Positions 1 to 9,862 are shown, counted from the first letter of the stretch. The stretch is DNA of 64,000 nt from Bacillota bacterium (GCA_023388635.1 JAEWFW010000043.1:1-64000), one strand, 5' to 3'. The notes: generated from the letters alone by a model not told the origin. Numbers and translations are program-made.

Positions 1-1133
1 CCCATGTACTCTCCTTGCTCATCTCGAACGGCAAAATAACGAATCAGCACATACATGTCGCCCAGAGGTATCCAGAAATCTTCACTATCTTTCTTGCCTG
101 CTTTGAATTCTTCAACCAATGTCTCTACGACATGCACACTTTGCGGAGGATGACAATTGGATACGTTGCGCCCGATAATCGCCTTCGTTCTTGTGAAAAT
201 CCGCTCTTTACCATGGCTAAAGTATTTGACCAAATCGTTTTTGTCCACATAGGTAATGTCGATTGGCAAATGATTAAATATGGCGCTAATCTCTTTGACA
301 GTCAGAATTCCTGTTTCAAACTTGATATATCCCTTTGATGTCGATTCACCTGCTGTATCAAGCTCTGCGGAAGCTCCTTTCGGTCTCCATTTCTTTTCAG
401 GGAAAATCAAGCAATAGCCGATTTCATCACTTTCTTCTGCAATTTTGTACCACTCTTCGTCCGTTAAAAAGCGCGTCGAAGTAGGGAACAAAATATTCTC
501 TTCTTTGTAGATCATGCTGTTGACTTGCTCAATAATCTGATCGATACTTGCACCAATTTCCGAACAATTCCGCTCGCCTTGTTTCAGCATCTGAATGACT
601 GTCTTAATCATACTGCGTATCTCATCGTCAGTGCCCCACATGACTTTTGCCGGACCAGTTACACCGTAACGCTCTAAATACGGGAACAGCAAATTCTCCT
701 TACGGCTATAATGCTTGTCTATATCACTTAGAGAATTGAGCTCTGCCAACACATCAAACACTTGATCTTGCGTGATGCCTGATTCTGTAAATGTTTTTAA
801 TTTTTCGAGAACTTGTTCAATCGCCCGATTTTCCGCTTTAAATGTATGGATCGGATGTCCGACCGTATCGTCCCAGCTTTTAACTGGTTTTTCTTCTATA
901 TTATCCTTGAACACTTCCGTATGTACGTCACATAAACGGCGTATTTCGTCTACCGGCATACCCTCCGCAATCAATTCCTGCTCCATGTGAGCAATCTCTA
1001 CTGAAGACACATTTGAGAATTTCTCCTGAAATTCACGCTTTGCCTCTTCTAGTGGAACCCCTTGGTGCAACTTTTTGATGATTGCCTTCAATTGCTCCCT
1101 GCGTTCATGACCGTTGTTAATTATTTCACTCAT
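1..1133 (-). CDS. DUF438 / hemerythrin-HHE / PAS protein (C-terminus beyond window)
   Basis: The frame is open from an ATG at 1133 to the window edge (about 377 codons), so the C-terminus is missing. A strong AGGGGGA ribosome binding site precedes the start. The N-terminal ~75 residues match DUF438 (KAIIKKLHQG, IRRLCDVH). Then comes a four-helix HHE hemerythrin-like region with metal-ligand style motifs (HTFKAENRAIE, HYSRKENLLFPYLE, EENILFP). From about residue 263 a PAS-like domain follows with the family motif CHPPQSVHVV. Such proteins are thought to sense oxygen, NO or redox state in anaerobic and facultative Bacillota; that role is family inference. The gene is monocistronic as far as visible, with a 212-bp gap to the next gene. 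Confidence 0.9.
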   Translation of the reverse strand, partial: MSEIINNGHERREQLKAIIKKLHQGVPLEEAKREFQEKFSNVSSVEIAHMEQELIAEGMPVDEIRRLCDVHTEVFKDNIEEKPVKSWDDTVGHPIHTFKAENRAIEQVLEKLKTFTESGITQDQVFDVLAELNSLSDIDKHYSRKENLLFPYLERYGVTGPAKVMWGTDDEIRSMIKTVIQMLKQGERNCSEIGASIDQIIEQVNSMIYKEENILFPTSTRFLTDEEWYKIAEESDEIGYCLIFPEKKWRPKGASAELDTAGESTSKGYIKFETGILTVKEISAIFNHLPIDITYVDKNDLVKYFSHGKERIFTRTKAIIGRNVSNCHPPQSVHVVETLVEEFKAGKKDSEDFWIPLGDMYVLIRYFAVRDEQGEYM

Positions 1134-1345
1134 TTGCAATCCCCCTTGTATACTGTGTCCTATGTCTAATTTATACCGCATTAACGGAAATAGTCAAAGG
1201 AAAAAATGCATATCTGCGTATGATTAATCTCACTTTTACATAATTAGAAATATATAAACTTCTTAGCTATTGGATAAACGCAGACACGATTTCGGAATTT
1301 CATATATAGGGTTTCATATGATTGATAAAATTATACTCCGATTAC

Positions 1346-2254
1346 TTATTTCTCCAACGTAAAAACGAGCGTCACTTGATTGCCTGAATCATTGTATACC
1401 ATAAATGTACATAACATATTAGACATGACAATGCCACGCCCTCGCTCACTGGAAGATAAGAGACAACTTTCTTCGCGAATTTTCTTCCTCCAGTCAAAGC
1501 CGTTTCCTTCATCCGTTATGACAAAAATGACGAACTCTTTCCGCACTTGCACATGCACGGTTACTTTTTTCTCAATAGCAAATTGATTGCCATGCTCAAT
1601 CGCATTGACGAGCATTTCTTGAAAACACCACAGATTCAGACATAGATTCTCTGTGTACTGCTCTAAAAATTGGTTGACGCGTATTCTGCCAACTTCCACT
1701 GAATCCATGACACTATCCAATACAAGTGTAAATTCAGGATATGTCTCCTGCTCTGTATGACCAATCAATAAAAATCCCAACTCTAAACTGTTAGCTGCCG
1801 CCGCCCTGCACAACTCCTCCCGAAAAATCTCGGTTAACAATTGCACGGGCAAACTACAGGCTTCATTCAGCAATTGTGTGATACGCCGAATAGTCTGATC
1901 ATAACTTGCTAGGTTCTGCTTATCTATATTGGAGATAAATATTATCGTTCCCGGTTGAAACGTCACCGTTTCTCCGCTCAGCATCTCCCGCGCAAGCTGC
2001 TCATACGCTTTATATAAAAGTATTGAGTGAGACTCCTTAGCATTGTATGTAAATTGCTGCATCCTCTTATCAAATTTTCCGATAGATTCATACACGTCTT
2101 CTATATATGAGAATGCTCCATCATGATATATCTTAAAAAATCCTGTCCCTACATCACTCGATGTACAGTGACACTCCGCGCCATAGATTCGTTGATCAAT
2201 GAGAACTTCCTTTAAAAACATGCTTCTATTGTCGATGTGATTAGTAATGCTCAA
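1346..2254 (-). CDS. Anti-sigma-type HATPase_c ATP-binding regulatory protein
   Basis: A 302-residue protein. The C-terminal ~130 residues carry a GHKL ATPase of the RsbW/SpoIIAB type: N box EMLVNAIEHGNQF, G1 box DEGNGFDW, G2 box ERGRGI. The N-terminal ~170 residues are not recognised; they hold neither a kinase dimerisation helix nor a clear PP2C core. The likely role is a serine kinase or anti-sigma partner-switching module, but there is no adjacent sigma factor or anti-anti-sigma gene. The start is a TTG seven bases after GGAGG; the next ATG (codon 12) lacks a ribosome binding site. Substrate unknown. Confidence 0.8.
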   Translation of the reverse strand: MSITNHIDNRSMFLKEVLIDQRIYGAECHCTSSDVGTGFFKIYHDGAFSYIEDVYESIGKFDKRMQQFTYNAKESHSILLYKAYEQLAREMLSGETVTFQPGTIIFISNIDKQNLASYDQTIRRITQLLNEACSLPVQLLTEIFREELCRAAAANSLELGFLLIGHTEQETYPEFTLVLDSVMDSVEVGRIRVNQFLEQYTENLCLNLWCFQEMLVNAIEHGNQFAIEKKVTVHVQVRKEFVIFVITDEGNGFDWRKKIREESCLLSSSERGRGIVMSNMLCTFMVYNDSGNQVTLVFTLEK

Positions 2255-2353
2255 AAGCCCCCCTCCATTCTTTATTACTATATTACTATAAAATTCGCGG
2301 TGCAGAAGGAAATCCCTCTATAAAATGTAATATTTTGTGTTGTTTTTCTCTTT

Positions 2354-2779
2354 TTATCTCGCTTGTTTCAATAAATCACGAATTTCCTCAAGCAGAACAA
2401 TGTCATCTGACTTGTTCGGTTCCTCTTGTACTTCCGCTTCTTGCTCCTTACTGAACGATTCTGTCAATTTGTTTATGCCGCGTACGACGAAGAATATACA
2501 TGTTGCAATAATTAAGAATTGCAGCGCTACTTGAATTAAATTCCCATATGCTATCGCTACTTCCGGGGAAACGATTTCACCGTTGATAATCTCCGCGTTG
2601 GACAATACCAATTTCAAATCTCCAAAACTAATACCTGCCGTAATGAAACCCATAATCGGCATAATAATATCATTGACGATGCTGGTGACAATTCCTCCGA
2701 ATGCCGCTCCCATTACTACCCCGACTGCCAAGTCAATAACATTGCCCCGTAAAATAAACTTTCTTAGCTCATTCCACAT
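2354..2779 (-). CDS. mscL: Large-conductance mechanosensitive channel MscL
   Basis: A 141-residue protein of typical MscL length. The N-terminus WNELRKFILRGNVIDLAVGV and the TM1 motif GAAFGGIVTSIVNDIIMP are diagnostic. TM2 (LIIATCIFFVVRGIN) is followed by an acidic cytoplasmic tail ending in the usual amphipathic helix (LLEEIRDLLKQ). It forms a homopentameric membrane pore that opens under hypo-osmotic tension. The ribosome binding site GAGGCGAT lies just upstream of the ATG. It is a single gene between the HATPase gene and the chemotaxis receptor. Confidence 0.97.
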   Translation of the reverse strand: MWNELRKFILRGNVIDLAVGVVMGAAFGGIVTSIVNDIIMPIMGFITAGISFGDLKLVLSNAEIINGEIVSPEVAIAYGNLIQVALQFLIIATCIFFVVRGINKLTESFSKEQEAEVQEEPNKSDDIVLLEEIRDLLKQAR

Positions 2780-2857
2780 TGTAATCGCCTCTCCTCTATA
2801 ATACTACTCATATTTGAACTGCTAGTCATATCATAATAGTACTTTTTTGTTCGTTTG

Positions 2858-2906
2858 TAAAACAAAAACTATCCAAAAGTAGAATTTCTTACTAAAGGAT
2901 AGTTTT
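2858..2906 (-). terminator. Rho-independent terminator of the chemotaxis receptor gene
   Basis: Perfect 10-bp inverted repeat AAAACTATCC (2865-2874) / GGATAGTTTT (2897-2906). On the minus strand it runs into a T-rich tract. The loop can extend the stem through AGTA/TACT. Confidence 0.75.
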
Positions 2907-2938
2907 ACGAATAATAAAAAGATATATCTTTTATTTTT

Positions 2939-4975
2939 TTACAGCTTGTATAGAGCCACTGCCTTTTGCAGCGCTTCTGTGCGTCGCTTGGCTTTCGCCA
3001 TCTCTTCCATGATTTCATTCGTCTTATTGCCGATTTCTCCTGCACGCACAGCAATATTGGTTGTCCCATCGGCTCCTTCGTTCGTTGCCACTGTGACTTC
3101 ATTGATAGCACGCATCATTCCTTGCACTGACTCCAGCAATTGCTCCGACATTTTGCTGAATTCTCTGACTAATTCCTCCATGGTCTTCGCATCAACACTA
3201 TATTGTTCCCCTGTTTCCAGTAGCATTTCGTAATCCTTCAATACTCGCTTATCGATAAATTCTAGGATATCCCGTGCACCCACTACTAGGTGATTCACCG
3301 AACCTGTCACATCATTAGACACTTGCTGGATTTGTGTCACGGCATTTTTCGAATTTTCTGCCAATTTGCGTATCTCATCGGCAACGACGGCAAATCCTTT
3401 ACCCGCCTCGCCCGCTCTAGCTGCTTCAATTGCCGCGTTTAGTGCCAGCAAATTCGTTTGCGACGTGATCTCTAATATCGCATCACTTAATACCTGTATT
3501 TTATCAATCGCTTTCGAACCTTCGATCGCATGCAGCAATTTTTCCTCTGTTCCGGAATAGATATTCACAGCTTGTTGCTGCGACTGTGAAGCATTTTCTT
3601 GCATGCCCATTGCCCTTCCATAAATCTCTTGTGCAGACGTGACACCGGACTCTGCCATCTCTGCCATCGTTTGAATGGCAGATTCAATTTCAATTGCCGA
3701 CGCATTCATCTCTTCCGATGAAGCAGCCGTTTCTTCCATACCGGCTGATAGTTCTTCCGTCGTCGCAGATACTTCCTCAACATTGGCGTTGAGTTGATGT
3801 ACATGGCTTTCTGCATTTTTGATAATTGTGAAAATATCACTGGTAGTCCTCACTACACCCGCTACCATCGCTTTCTGCTTGACTGCCATTTCATTATAGC
3901 CGTTTGCCAATTCTCCGATTTCATCGTTTACAAGGACTTCAATTTTATGGGATAGATTCCCCTGTGCCATTTCCCTAAAAGCCATAAGCAGTGAGGGTAT
4001 CTGTTTCAATATTCCTTTAGATATAAAAAACAATATCACAGTAAGTCCCACAACCATAATAATTGCAGACGTAATAAACAGTCCTTGTAAATAGCTTATA
4101 CTTACCTCGGCTTCCTTGACAGGCACACAGATTGCTGTAGTAATGCCACTGATATCTTCTGTGACATATGCAACATAGTTTTTTACACCGTCTTGATCGA
4201 CGATTTGAATACCCGGCTGTCGAACGGCAATATCAGCAGCGACAAGATTCCAAGTGTCGCCGAGCTCGCTAAGCGAACCTTTTGCCATAATCTCTTCATT
4301 TGGATGATAGAGTATCTTTCCTCGCGCATCTAGCAAAATAGCATATCCTGTATCTAAAATCTTGTATTCTTTCATTATTTCGTAGATTTGCTCCAAAGTG
4401 ATATCGACACCAGCCACTCCGATAAATGTATTCGTTTTATCAACTACTGGAGTACTGATTGTGAGTACAGGTTTTTTCGTTCCTTCATCTATGTACGGAC
4501 CTGTTATTGTATATCGGCGTGCATTTTTCGTATCTGCATACCAGGCTTGGCTTTTCAAATCATATTCTGGTGGTAGTACATATTCATCATGTACAATCAA
4601 TTGATTGATATGATCAAAGCCCATGTATACATTAATCAGATTTTCATTCGCACCGTGAATATTCTGTAATGTGTTAATCAGTTGACGATACCCATAGGTG
4701 TCCCTAATTGCGGCAGGGTCCATTAAACGTCCGGAAAATTCATGAATATAGTCATTCTTGCTGATTTGTTCAGCACCTTCCAAAGCCAGCTGTATCATCT
4801 CTTGCATATCGGTACCGATACTCTCTGCTTGCAAACTTAATTCTGTATGTACATTTTCATCAATAATATTCTGTACCAGCAAAAAGATCCCACCCATAGC
4901 CACTGAGTAGATCAATAAAACTACCAAAAGCACTGATAAGAACATTTTAGTCCTAATTCCCAACTTCATCCGCAT
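2939..4975 (-). CDS. Methyl-accepting chemotaxis protein (dCache-type sensor)
   Basis: A 678-residue transmembrane chemoreceptor. TM1 is at ~10-35. An extracytoplasmic double-Cache ligand-binding region of about 260 residues follows ([18 protein letters not shown] is typical). TM2 is near residue 310, then a HAMP linker, then the cytoplasmic signalling hairpin with the conserved tip [19 protein letters not shown] and [16 protein letters not shown]. It would couple an extracellular small molecule to CheA/CheW; the ligand cannot be read from sequence. I chose the ATG at 4975, ten bases after GGGGAGG. A GTG 33 bases upstream keeps the frame open but has no ribosome binding site. No che or flagellar genes are nearby, so it is an orphan receptor. 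Confidence 0.96.
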   Translation of the reverse strand: MRMKLGIRTKMFLSVLLVVLLIYSVAMGGIFLLVQNIIDENVHTELSLQAESIGTDMQEMIQLALEGAEQISKNDYIHEFSGRLMDPAAIRDTYGYRQLINTLQNIHGANENLINVYMGFDHINQLIVHDEYVLPPEYDLKSQAWYADTKNARRYTITGPYIDEGTKKPVLTISTPVVDKTNTFIGVAGVDITLEQIYEIMKEYKILDTGYAILLDARGKILYHPNEEIMAKGSLSELGDTWNLVAADIAVRQPGIQIVDQDGVKNYVAYVTEDISGITTAICVPVKEAEVSISYLQGLFITSAIIMVVGLTVILFFISKGILKQIPSLLMAFREMAQGNLSHKIEVLVNDEIGELANGYNEMAVKQKAMVAGVVRTTSDIFTIIKNAESHVHQLNANVEEVSATTEELSAGMEETAASSEEMNASAIEIESAIQTMAEMAESGVTSAQEIYGRAMGMQENASQSQQQAVNIYSGTEEKLLHAIEGSKAIDKIQVLSDAILEITSQTNLLALNAAIEAARAGEAGKGFAVVADEIRKLAENSKNAVTQIQQVSNDVTGSVNHLVVGARDILEFIDKRVLKDYEMLLETGEQYSVDAKTMEELVREFSKMSEQLLESVQGMMRAINEVTVATNEGADGTTNIAVRAGEIGNKTNEIMEEMAKAKRRTEALQKAVALYKL

Positions 4976-5170
4976 CGATTGCAAGCCTCCCCGTATCTTT
5001 ATCCGCACTTTTTTCCACTTGTCTTCTATGTACTCACTGACAATGATTGCTATTAAATTTTAAATGTAATCCCCTTGTATGTCAATTGATATCAAGAATA
5101 ACTTCTGCTTATTTTAAAGGAAATCTATACATTTACTTATATAAACAGCCTGCTTTCAATATTAATACAT

Positions 5171-5208
5171 AAAAAAGCAGAGGGCTCGTAATGCCGGCAC
5201 CCCCTGCT
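5171..5208 (-). terminator. Rho-independent terminator of the ccdA/tlpA operon
   Basis: GC-rich hairpin, arms AGCAGAGGG / CCCCCTGCT, followed on the minus strand by a run of six T. It lies directly after the ccdA stop. Confidence 0.8.
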
Positions 5209-5226
5209 CTATTCACAAATATTTAT

Positions 5227-5931
5227 TTAGGAAAAGATTCCCATATAATAACCAAATAAATCAAATACCATCAAAATTCCCACAATGATCAAAATCGCAC
5301 CTGACACAATTTGAATGACACGCATGTGCCTTTTAACAAACTGCATCGCTCCCTGTAACCGTTCCCATAGTAGTGCCGTCACGAAAAACGGTATCCCTAA
5401 TCCAAGCGAGAACACGAACAACAAGGCAACTCCTTCGTAGAGCGTTGCTGCATTAGAAGCTAACAACAAAGCAGCACCCAGAAACGCTCCGAGACATGGA
5501 GTCCAGCCGAAAGAAAAAGCCGCGCCAAATACCATGCTTGAGAAAAACTTCAAATTGCTCGTCTGCGTTTCAAATGTTTTCACACAATTGAGCAGTGGAA
5601 TATTGACCAGCCCAGTAAAATTCAGACCAAACACGATCATAATCACACCGCTGACCCGCTGGAGCAGCATTCGATTTTCTTTTATCAAACTGCCCAAACC
5701 AGATGCTGTAGCACCCAATAGCACAAAGACTATTGTAAATCCCGCAATAAATCCCAGTGTGTTGACGATCAAGCGCTTTCGATCCATCTGTGTTTCTCCG
5801 TTACCGCAAAGATACATCAGATAAATCGGCAGCATCGGCAAGATACACGGCGACAAAAATGCCAATATCCCCTCAGTAAACACCAAACCAACAAGAGCCG
5901 GCGTCACTTCCGGCGCCACTTGAGTGAGCAT
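5227..5931 (-). CDS. ccdA: CcdA-type thiol:disulfide interchange membrane protein
   Basis: A 234-residue protein with six predicted membrane segments. The two reactive cysteines of the DsbD/CcdA core are visible in FLSPCILPMLPIY and GWTPCLGAFLGAALL. CcdA passes electrons from cytoplasmic thioredoxin across the membrane to extracytoplasmic thioredoxin-like partners. The partner is almost certainly the upstream lipoprotein gene, whose stop overlaps this ATG (TAATG). Translation is probably coupled, although GAGGAGG also lies 7 bases before the ATG. In B. subtilis the homologue serves cytochrome c maturation and sporulation; which client applies here is unknown. Confidence 0.95.
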   Translation of the reverse strand: MLTQVAPEVTPALVGLVFTEGILAFLSPCILPMLPIYLMYLCGNGETQMDRKRLIVNTLGFIAGFTIVFVLLGATASGLGSLIKENRMLLQRVSGVIMIVFGLNFTGLVNIPLLNCVKTFETQTSNLKFFSSMVFGAAFSFGWTPCLGAFLGAALLLASNAATLYEGVALLFVFSLGLGIPFFVTALLWERLQGAMQFVKRHMRVIQIVSGAILIIVGILMVFDLFGYYMGIFS

Positions 5932-6554
5932 TATTTAGCCTCCTCAATCATCTGCACAACGATATCATAATCTGCCGGTCCCAAAATGTAATTTGATAAA
6001 CGACCTTCACTATCGACAACTACCGTTACTGGTATTTTATCAATTCCGAAAATAGTAAACCCAACTTCTCCTCTGTCATATAGTGTGAGAAAATTGTAAC
6101 CCTTATCTGCTAGATACTTATCTGCCTTTTCCTTAGTTTCGCGTTGACCGTCCGTCTGATTAAGCATTAACAATGCCGCTTCGTCAGAGCCTTCCAACGC
6201 CTCATATAGTTTCTGAAATTCCGGCATTTCTTCATCACAAGGCGGACACCAACTCGCCCAGAAATTGAGCACGACAACCTTGCCGAGATAGTCAGATAGC
6301 GAAACATTCTCGCCGCTGCTTGCCTCTAATGTAAAATCCGGAACCATAGGCATTTCTTCCTTCTGTGGAGTTTCCTCACTTTGTGGAGCCTCTGCCTGTG
6401 GTGAAGGCATTTTCTCTGAATCGCCGGCAGACGGTGCTTCACTTTCGACCGGCGGTTTTTCCGTATTATTCGAATTATCCGGTGCATTTCCTTGGCAAGC
6501 TGCCACCCCAATCATAACACCTATCAATAACATCACATACATCCATCGTTTCAT
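5931..6554 (-). CDS. TlpA/ResA-like thioredoxin-fold lipoprotein
   Basis: A 207-residue protein with a lipoprotein signal peptide and lipobox (GVAAC, Cys at ~20). A low-complexity acidic, Pro-rich spacer spans ~25-70. The TlpA-like thioredoxin domain carries the redox motif FWASWCPPCDEEMPEF and a cis-Pro region (KIPVTVVVD). It would be anchored outside the membrane and reduce disulfides, recharged by CcdA encoded immediately downstream with a 1-base overlap. Its length and domain order fit ResA/StoA relatives with an extra linker. Substrate unknown. Confidence 0.93.
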   Translation of the reverse strand: MKRWMYVMLLIGVMIGVAACQGNAPDNSNNTEKPPVESEAPSAGDSEKMPSPQAEAPQSEETPQKEEMPMVPDFTLEASSGENVSLSDYLGKVVVLNFWASWCPPCDEEMPEFQKLYEALEGSDEAALLMLNQTDGQRETKEKADKYLADKGYNFLTLYDRGEVGFTIFGIDKIPVTVVVDSEGRLSNYILGPADYDIVVQMIEEAK

Positions 6555-6733
6555 GTGTAAACCTCATCTCCCATTGTCTGTTCATCTGTCTGTTCGTCCG
6601 CCAATTATCTGATTATCCATCAACAGCCATGTTACATATGCGGTTATTATGATGTAAACTCTTATATATGTCAATGAAAACTGCTGCTAAACGCTATAGA
6701 AATCTTTCATGCAGCATTTATAATATAAATAAT

Positions 6734-8131
6734 CTACACTTTGCCTTTTATGACTAGATATTTAGAATAATCCTCATCCTTAGAGCGTATACGTGCCGAA
6801 TCTCGGAAAAAATCCTCGCTTAACTTTTTAATCACACTGCTCAAAACGATCAGGGCAATTAAGTTGGGAATCGCCATCAATCCGTTGAGTAAATCGGCAA
6901 TTTCCCACACAATCGCAATTTTCAAAACAGAACCGATAAAAATAGCCGCAATATACAATAATCGATAGACCTTTACACCTGTCTGCCCGGCAATAAACTC
7001 CATGCATCTTGCCCCATAATAATACCACGCAATAATCGTCGCAAAGGCAAACAGCACCAAACCGATCGTCACAATGTATCCCCCACCGCTAAATGCCTGG
7101 CTGAACGCTTCCTGCGAAAGAGCACTCCCTTCAATCATCGGCTCCGCATTCCACAGCCCCGATGTGAGGATGACCAATGCCGTAATGGAACACATGATAA
7201 TCGTATCAAAAAATACTTCAAATGCTCCCCACAATCCCTGCCTCGCCGGATGATCCGTTTCTGCCGACGCATGAGCAATCGGTGCACTTCCAAGCCCCGC
7301 CTCATTTGTAAATACACCGCGTGCAACGCCGATTCTGACTGCATACATAATCGTCGCTCCGAGAAATCCTCCACTGGCTGCAGAACCTGTAAAGGCATGT
7401 TTGCCAATCAAGGCGATTGCCGCAGGAATTTCCGTTATGTTAATTGCCAGGACTACTAGCGCACCAATAATATAAAATGCTGCCATAAACGGCACAAGAA
7501 TCTCCGCAACTTTCGATATTCTTTTAATACCGCCAATCAAAACGAGACCCGCCAGAACGGCTACGACAATCCCGGTAATCCACGGCGCAATACCAAACGA
7601 TGCCTGTACGTTACCGGAAAGCGAGTTCGCCTGTACCATATTGCCAATTCCGAACGAAGCTGCCGCTGCAAATACGCAGAATAAATAGGCAAGCCATTTT
7701 TTACCCATGCCACGGGTAATATAATACATCGGTCCACCTGCCAATTGCCCGTCAGCATTTCTAATTCGGTATGCAACTGAGAGCGTCACCTCTGCGTACT
7801 TTGTCGCCATTCCTAACAAAGCCGCCACCAGCATCCAGAAAATAGCTCCCGGACCTCCTGTCTGAATTGCGACGGCAACACCGACAATATTCCCGGTTCC
7901 GACTGTTGCTGCAAGTGCCGTTGAAACCGCTTGGAACGGTGTAATCGCCCCTTGATCGGCAACCTGTTTTCTCTTAAAAATTGTCAGCAGTGTATACCGC
8001 ATGACGACGCCAAACCTTCTAAACACGTTGCCCCGCGTGACAATCGTCAGATAGATCCCGCAGCCCATCATCAGTACGAGCATCGGTACGCCCCAGAAAA
8101 TATTTTCATTCAAAAATTTTATGACTTCCAT
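6734..8131 (-). CDS. Sodium:alanine/glycine symporter (AGCS family)
   Basis: A 465-residue polytopic protein (about 11 membrane segments) with AGCS signatures: GNIVGVAVAIQTGGPGAIFWM, the GGPMYYI loop and FTNEAGLGSAPIAHA. It imports small neutral amino acids, most likely alanine or glycine, with Na+. The ATG at 8131 is 8 bases after GGAG; a GTG 21 bases further upstream keeps the frame open but would place the ribosome binding site inside the gene. Single gene, flanked by convergent intergenic space. Confidence 0.95.
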   Translation of the reverse strand: MEVIKFLNENIFWGVPMLVLMMGCGIYLTIVTRGNVFRRFGVVMRYTLLTIFKRKQVADQGAITPFQAVSTALAATVGTGNIVGVAVAIQTGGPGAIFWMLVAALLGMATKYAEVTLSVAYRIRNADGQLAGGPMYYITRGMGKKWLAYLFCVFAAAASFGIGNMVQANSLSGNVQASFGIAPWITGIVVAVLAGLVLIGGIKRISKVAEILVPFMAAFYIIGALVVLAINITEIPAAIALIGKHAFTGSAASGGFLGATIMYAVRIGVARGVFTNEAGLGSAPIAHASAETDHPARQGLWGAFEVFFDTIIMCSITALVILTSGLWNAEPMIEGSALSQEAFSQAFSGGGYIVTIGLVLFAFATIIAWYYYGARCMEFIAGQTGVKVYRLLYIAAIFIGSVLKIAIVWEIADLLNGLMAIPNLIALIVLSSVIKKLSEDFFRDSARIRSKDEDYSKYLVIKGKV

Positions 8132-8311
8132 GCCATTTACTCCTTTATCCACTATAATTATGCTGTATCATGATCGATATCCCATCCTAAGTATCTTGTC
8201 CCGCAATTTTACAGATTATTACAGTATTTCACACCAGTAAAAACTTTTACATAGCGGGAAAATATTTCTTTCATTGAATTCAGCAGAAAATGGGCAGACA
8301 AATTAACAAAA

Positions 8312-8341
8312 ATAAAAAACTTGGAAAATACGCTTCCAAGT
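8312..8341 (-). terminator. Rho-independent terminator of the WYL gene
   Basis: Perfect arms ACTTGGAA (8319-8326) / TTCCAAGT (8334-8341), followed on the minus strand by TTTTTTATTTTT. Confidence 0.85.
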
Positions 8342-8359
8342 CATAATGTATTTCTAAAA

Positions 8360-8587
8360 TTAACGAAAACTCATGACAGTTTCTTTTCGTTGCTTATTTG
8401 CAACTGCAAGAATGCGATTGATTTCAAACTGCCGGTATTGTTTTCTCATAGCACAGTAAGCCAATATATGTGTGCTCGTAATGCGTTTGACCACGATCAT
8501 TCTTTGGGTAATGCTGCCATCGCATCCTTGGTATATAATCTCAATCGGTCGCCGTGTTTGTTGCGCTTTTTTTAATAGTCTCTCCAT
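8360..8587 (-). CDS. Small WYL-domain-like protein, SOS-regulated
   Basis: A 75-residue protein consisting of little more than a WYL-like beta barrel (PIEIIYQGCDGSITQRMIV, ILAYCAMRKQYRQFEINRIL). Similar mini-proteins occur beside YolD and UV-repair polymerase genes in Bacillales. Here no polymerase gene is adjacent. The ATG at 8587 follows GGAAGG at good spacing; a GTG 9 bases upstream overlaps that site. The promoter carries two LexA boxes, so induction by DNA damage is likely. Molecular function is not known; WYL domains generally bind nucleic acid or ligands. Confidence 0.75.
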   Translation of the reverse strand: MERLLKKAQQTRRPIEIIYQGCDGSITQRMIVVKRITSTHILAYCAMRKQYRQFEINRILAVANKQRKETVMSFR

Positions 8588-8601
8588 TCGTTTCACCTTC
8601 C

Positions 8602-8651
8602 AGAATGTATGTTCCGTTTTTTATTATATGCGAATATACGTTCCATGTCAA
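8602..8651 (-). promoter_or_regulatory. Consensus SigA promoter with two LexA (SOS) boxes
   Basis: Minus-strand TTGACA (8646-8651), 17-bp spacer, TATAAT (8623-8628). One box, CGAATATACGTTCC (8631-8644), fills the spacer. A second, AGAATGTATGTTCC (8602-8615), lies just downstream. They match the B. subtilis LexA consensus CGAACRNRYGTTCY at 13 and 12 of 14 positions. Confidence 0.85.
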
Positions 8652-8728
8652 GGAGTGGGGTGAAAATTTGTCTGCTTTACCTACGTATTTCCTATTAACA
8701 AATACTTATTACTTGTCGCCACTGCTGC

Positions 8729-9421
8729 TTATTTGACCGATACTGTCTTTGTCTGTTGGTCCCATTCCACCTGCTTGCCAAGCGCTTCCACTAGTGATCG
8801 CACAGGCACATAACTCACTCCATCAATGACAATTCCTTGGAGCTCCTGTTCGCCCACCTGAATCTTGATATTGCCTAACTGCGGTACTGATATTTCCATA
8901 ATCTCTACATCTCCCCCGATACTTGCACCCATACTATCCAACTGCCGTTGCACACGATGCTTAAATTCGTCCCACGGCTTCCAGCTTCCCTTGTCATACA
9001 TCAAGCGCGGACATATTTTACCTGACCAATCGAAGTGGCGGCGCAAGCGTTCAATTCCCCAGCCCCGTTCATGGAGCATATTCGCTACCAACTGTACCGC
9101 ATTTTCAAGCGTCTTGGCGTAGTCTCCTGATTCACATATCTCAATTCCAATCGATGCGGTATTTCCTTGACCGTCGCCATCCCCCGCGTGCCATGCAATT
9201 TCATTGAGCGGTATTGCTTCAATCGCCTCCCGTTCGTCCACTACAATGTGCCAGCTCGCCGTGATATTGTTAGAAGGGTTAGTCAGCCATGCACGCTCAT
9301 TTTGTGCTGTACTTTTTTCGTTGCCCGTGTTGTGAATTGTGATATATTGTGGTTGCATCGGTCGCCCAGGACGGCGGTTATTCGGTGTCGACTTTGCTAT
9401 ATGATCAATCGTGTAAATCAT
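8729..9421 (-). CDS. Endolysin: N-acetylmuramoyl-L-alanine amidase (Amidase_2)
   Basis: A 230-residue protein. Residues ~20-150 form an Amidase_2 domain with zinc ligands in ITIHNTGN, the WHAGDGDG loop and HFDWSGKICPRL. Residues ~185-230 resemble the copper-amine-oxidase-N / stalk module (YVPVRSLVEALGKQVEW), an unusual substitute for the SH3 or LysM cell-wall anchors of related lysins. It cleaves the amide bond between MurNAc and L-Ala and would release particles once the holin opens the membrane. Its ATG overlaps the holin stop (ATGA). It corresponds to xlyA of PBSX. Confidence 0.93.
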   Translation of the reverse strand: MIYTIDHIAKSTPNNRRPGRPMQPQYITIHNTGNEKSTAQNERAWLTNPSNNITASWHIVVDEREAIEAIPLNEIAWHAGDGDGQGNTASIGIEICESGDYAKTLENAVQLVANMLHERGWGIERLRRHFDWSGKICPRLMYDKGSWKPWDEFKHRVQRQLDSMGASIGGDVEIMEISVPQLGNIKIQVGEQELQGIVIDGVSYVPVRSLVEALGKQVEWDQQTKTVSVK

Positions 9422-9834
9422 TTTGCCTCTCCCTTTCTTTTTAACACTTCAATCGCTGTAGAAAGTGCTCCCGGAATCGGTAATCCTATGCGACCGGCAT
9501 TCTCAAGAATTGATAGCAGCTCATTCGCAAGATAGAAGAAAATTGTCGCCGTCATTATAACATCTGAGCCGATCGATTTATCAACAACATGCGCTACAGC
9601 GACAATGATAAAGATGCACACCTTACGCGCTATGCCAACAAAACCTATGGAACTGTTCAATCCGTTGCCTCTTCCACTTCTTCCTTCCATAAACGACGCG
9701 ATAAATCCTGTCAGATAATCGAATACCACCGCCGCTAACAAAAGATTCAGCAACGGTGACCAGCCACCATAGAAAAAGCCTATAATACCACCCGACGCTA
9801 TCGAGATTATTTTTACTATATTGTTTATTTCCAT
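9418..9834 (-). CDS. Phage holin (Phage_holin_4 / TcdE-like)
   Basis: A 138-residue protein with about three hydrophobic segments (GGIIGFFYGGW, LLNLLLAAVVFDYLTGF, VCIFIIVAVAHVVD) and the family motif DYLTGFIASFMEGR. It resembles the holin_4 family, which includes C. difficile TcdE. It would perforate the membrane so that the downstream amidase can reach peptidoglycan. Stop and amidase start overlap by four bases, the classic lysis cassette arrangement. Confidence 0.9.
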   Translation of the reverse strand: MEINNIVKIISIASGGIIGFFYGGWSPLLNLLLAAVVFDYLTGFIASFMEGRSGRGNGLNSSIGFVGIARKVCIFIIVAVAHVVDKSIGSDVIMTATIFFYLANELLSILENAGRIGLPIPGALSTAIEVLKRKGEAK

Positions 9835-9862
9835 ATATATTCCCTTCCTATAACAAATTAAG

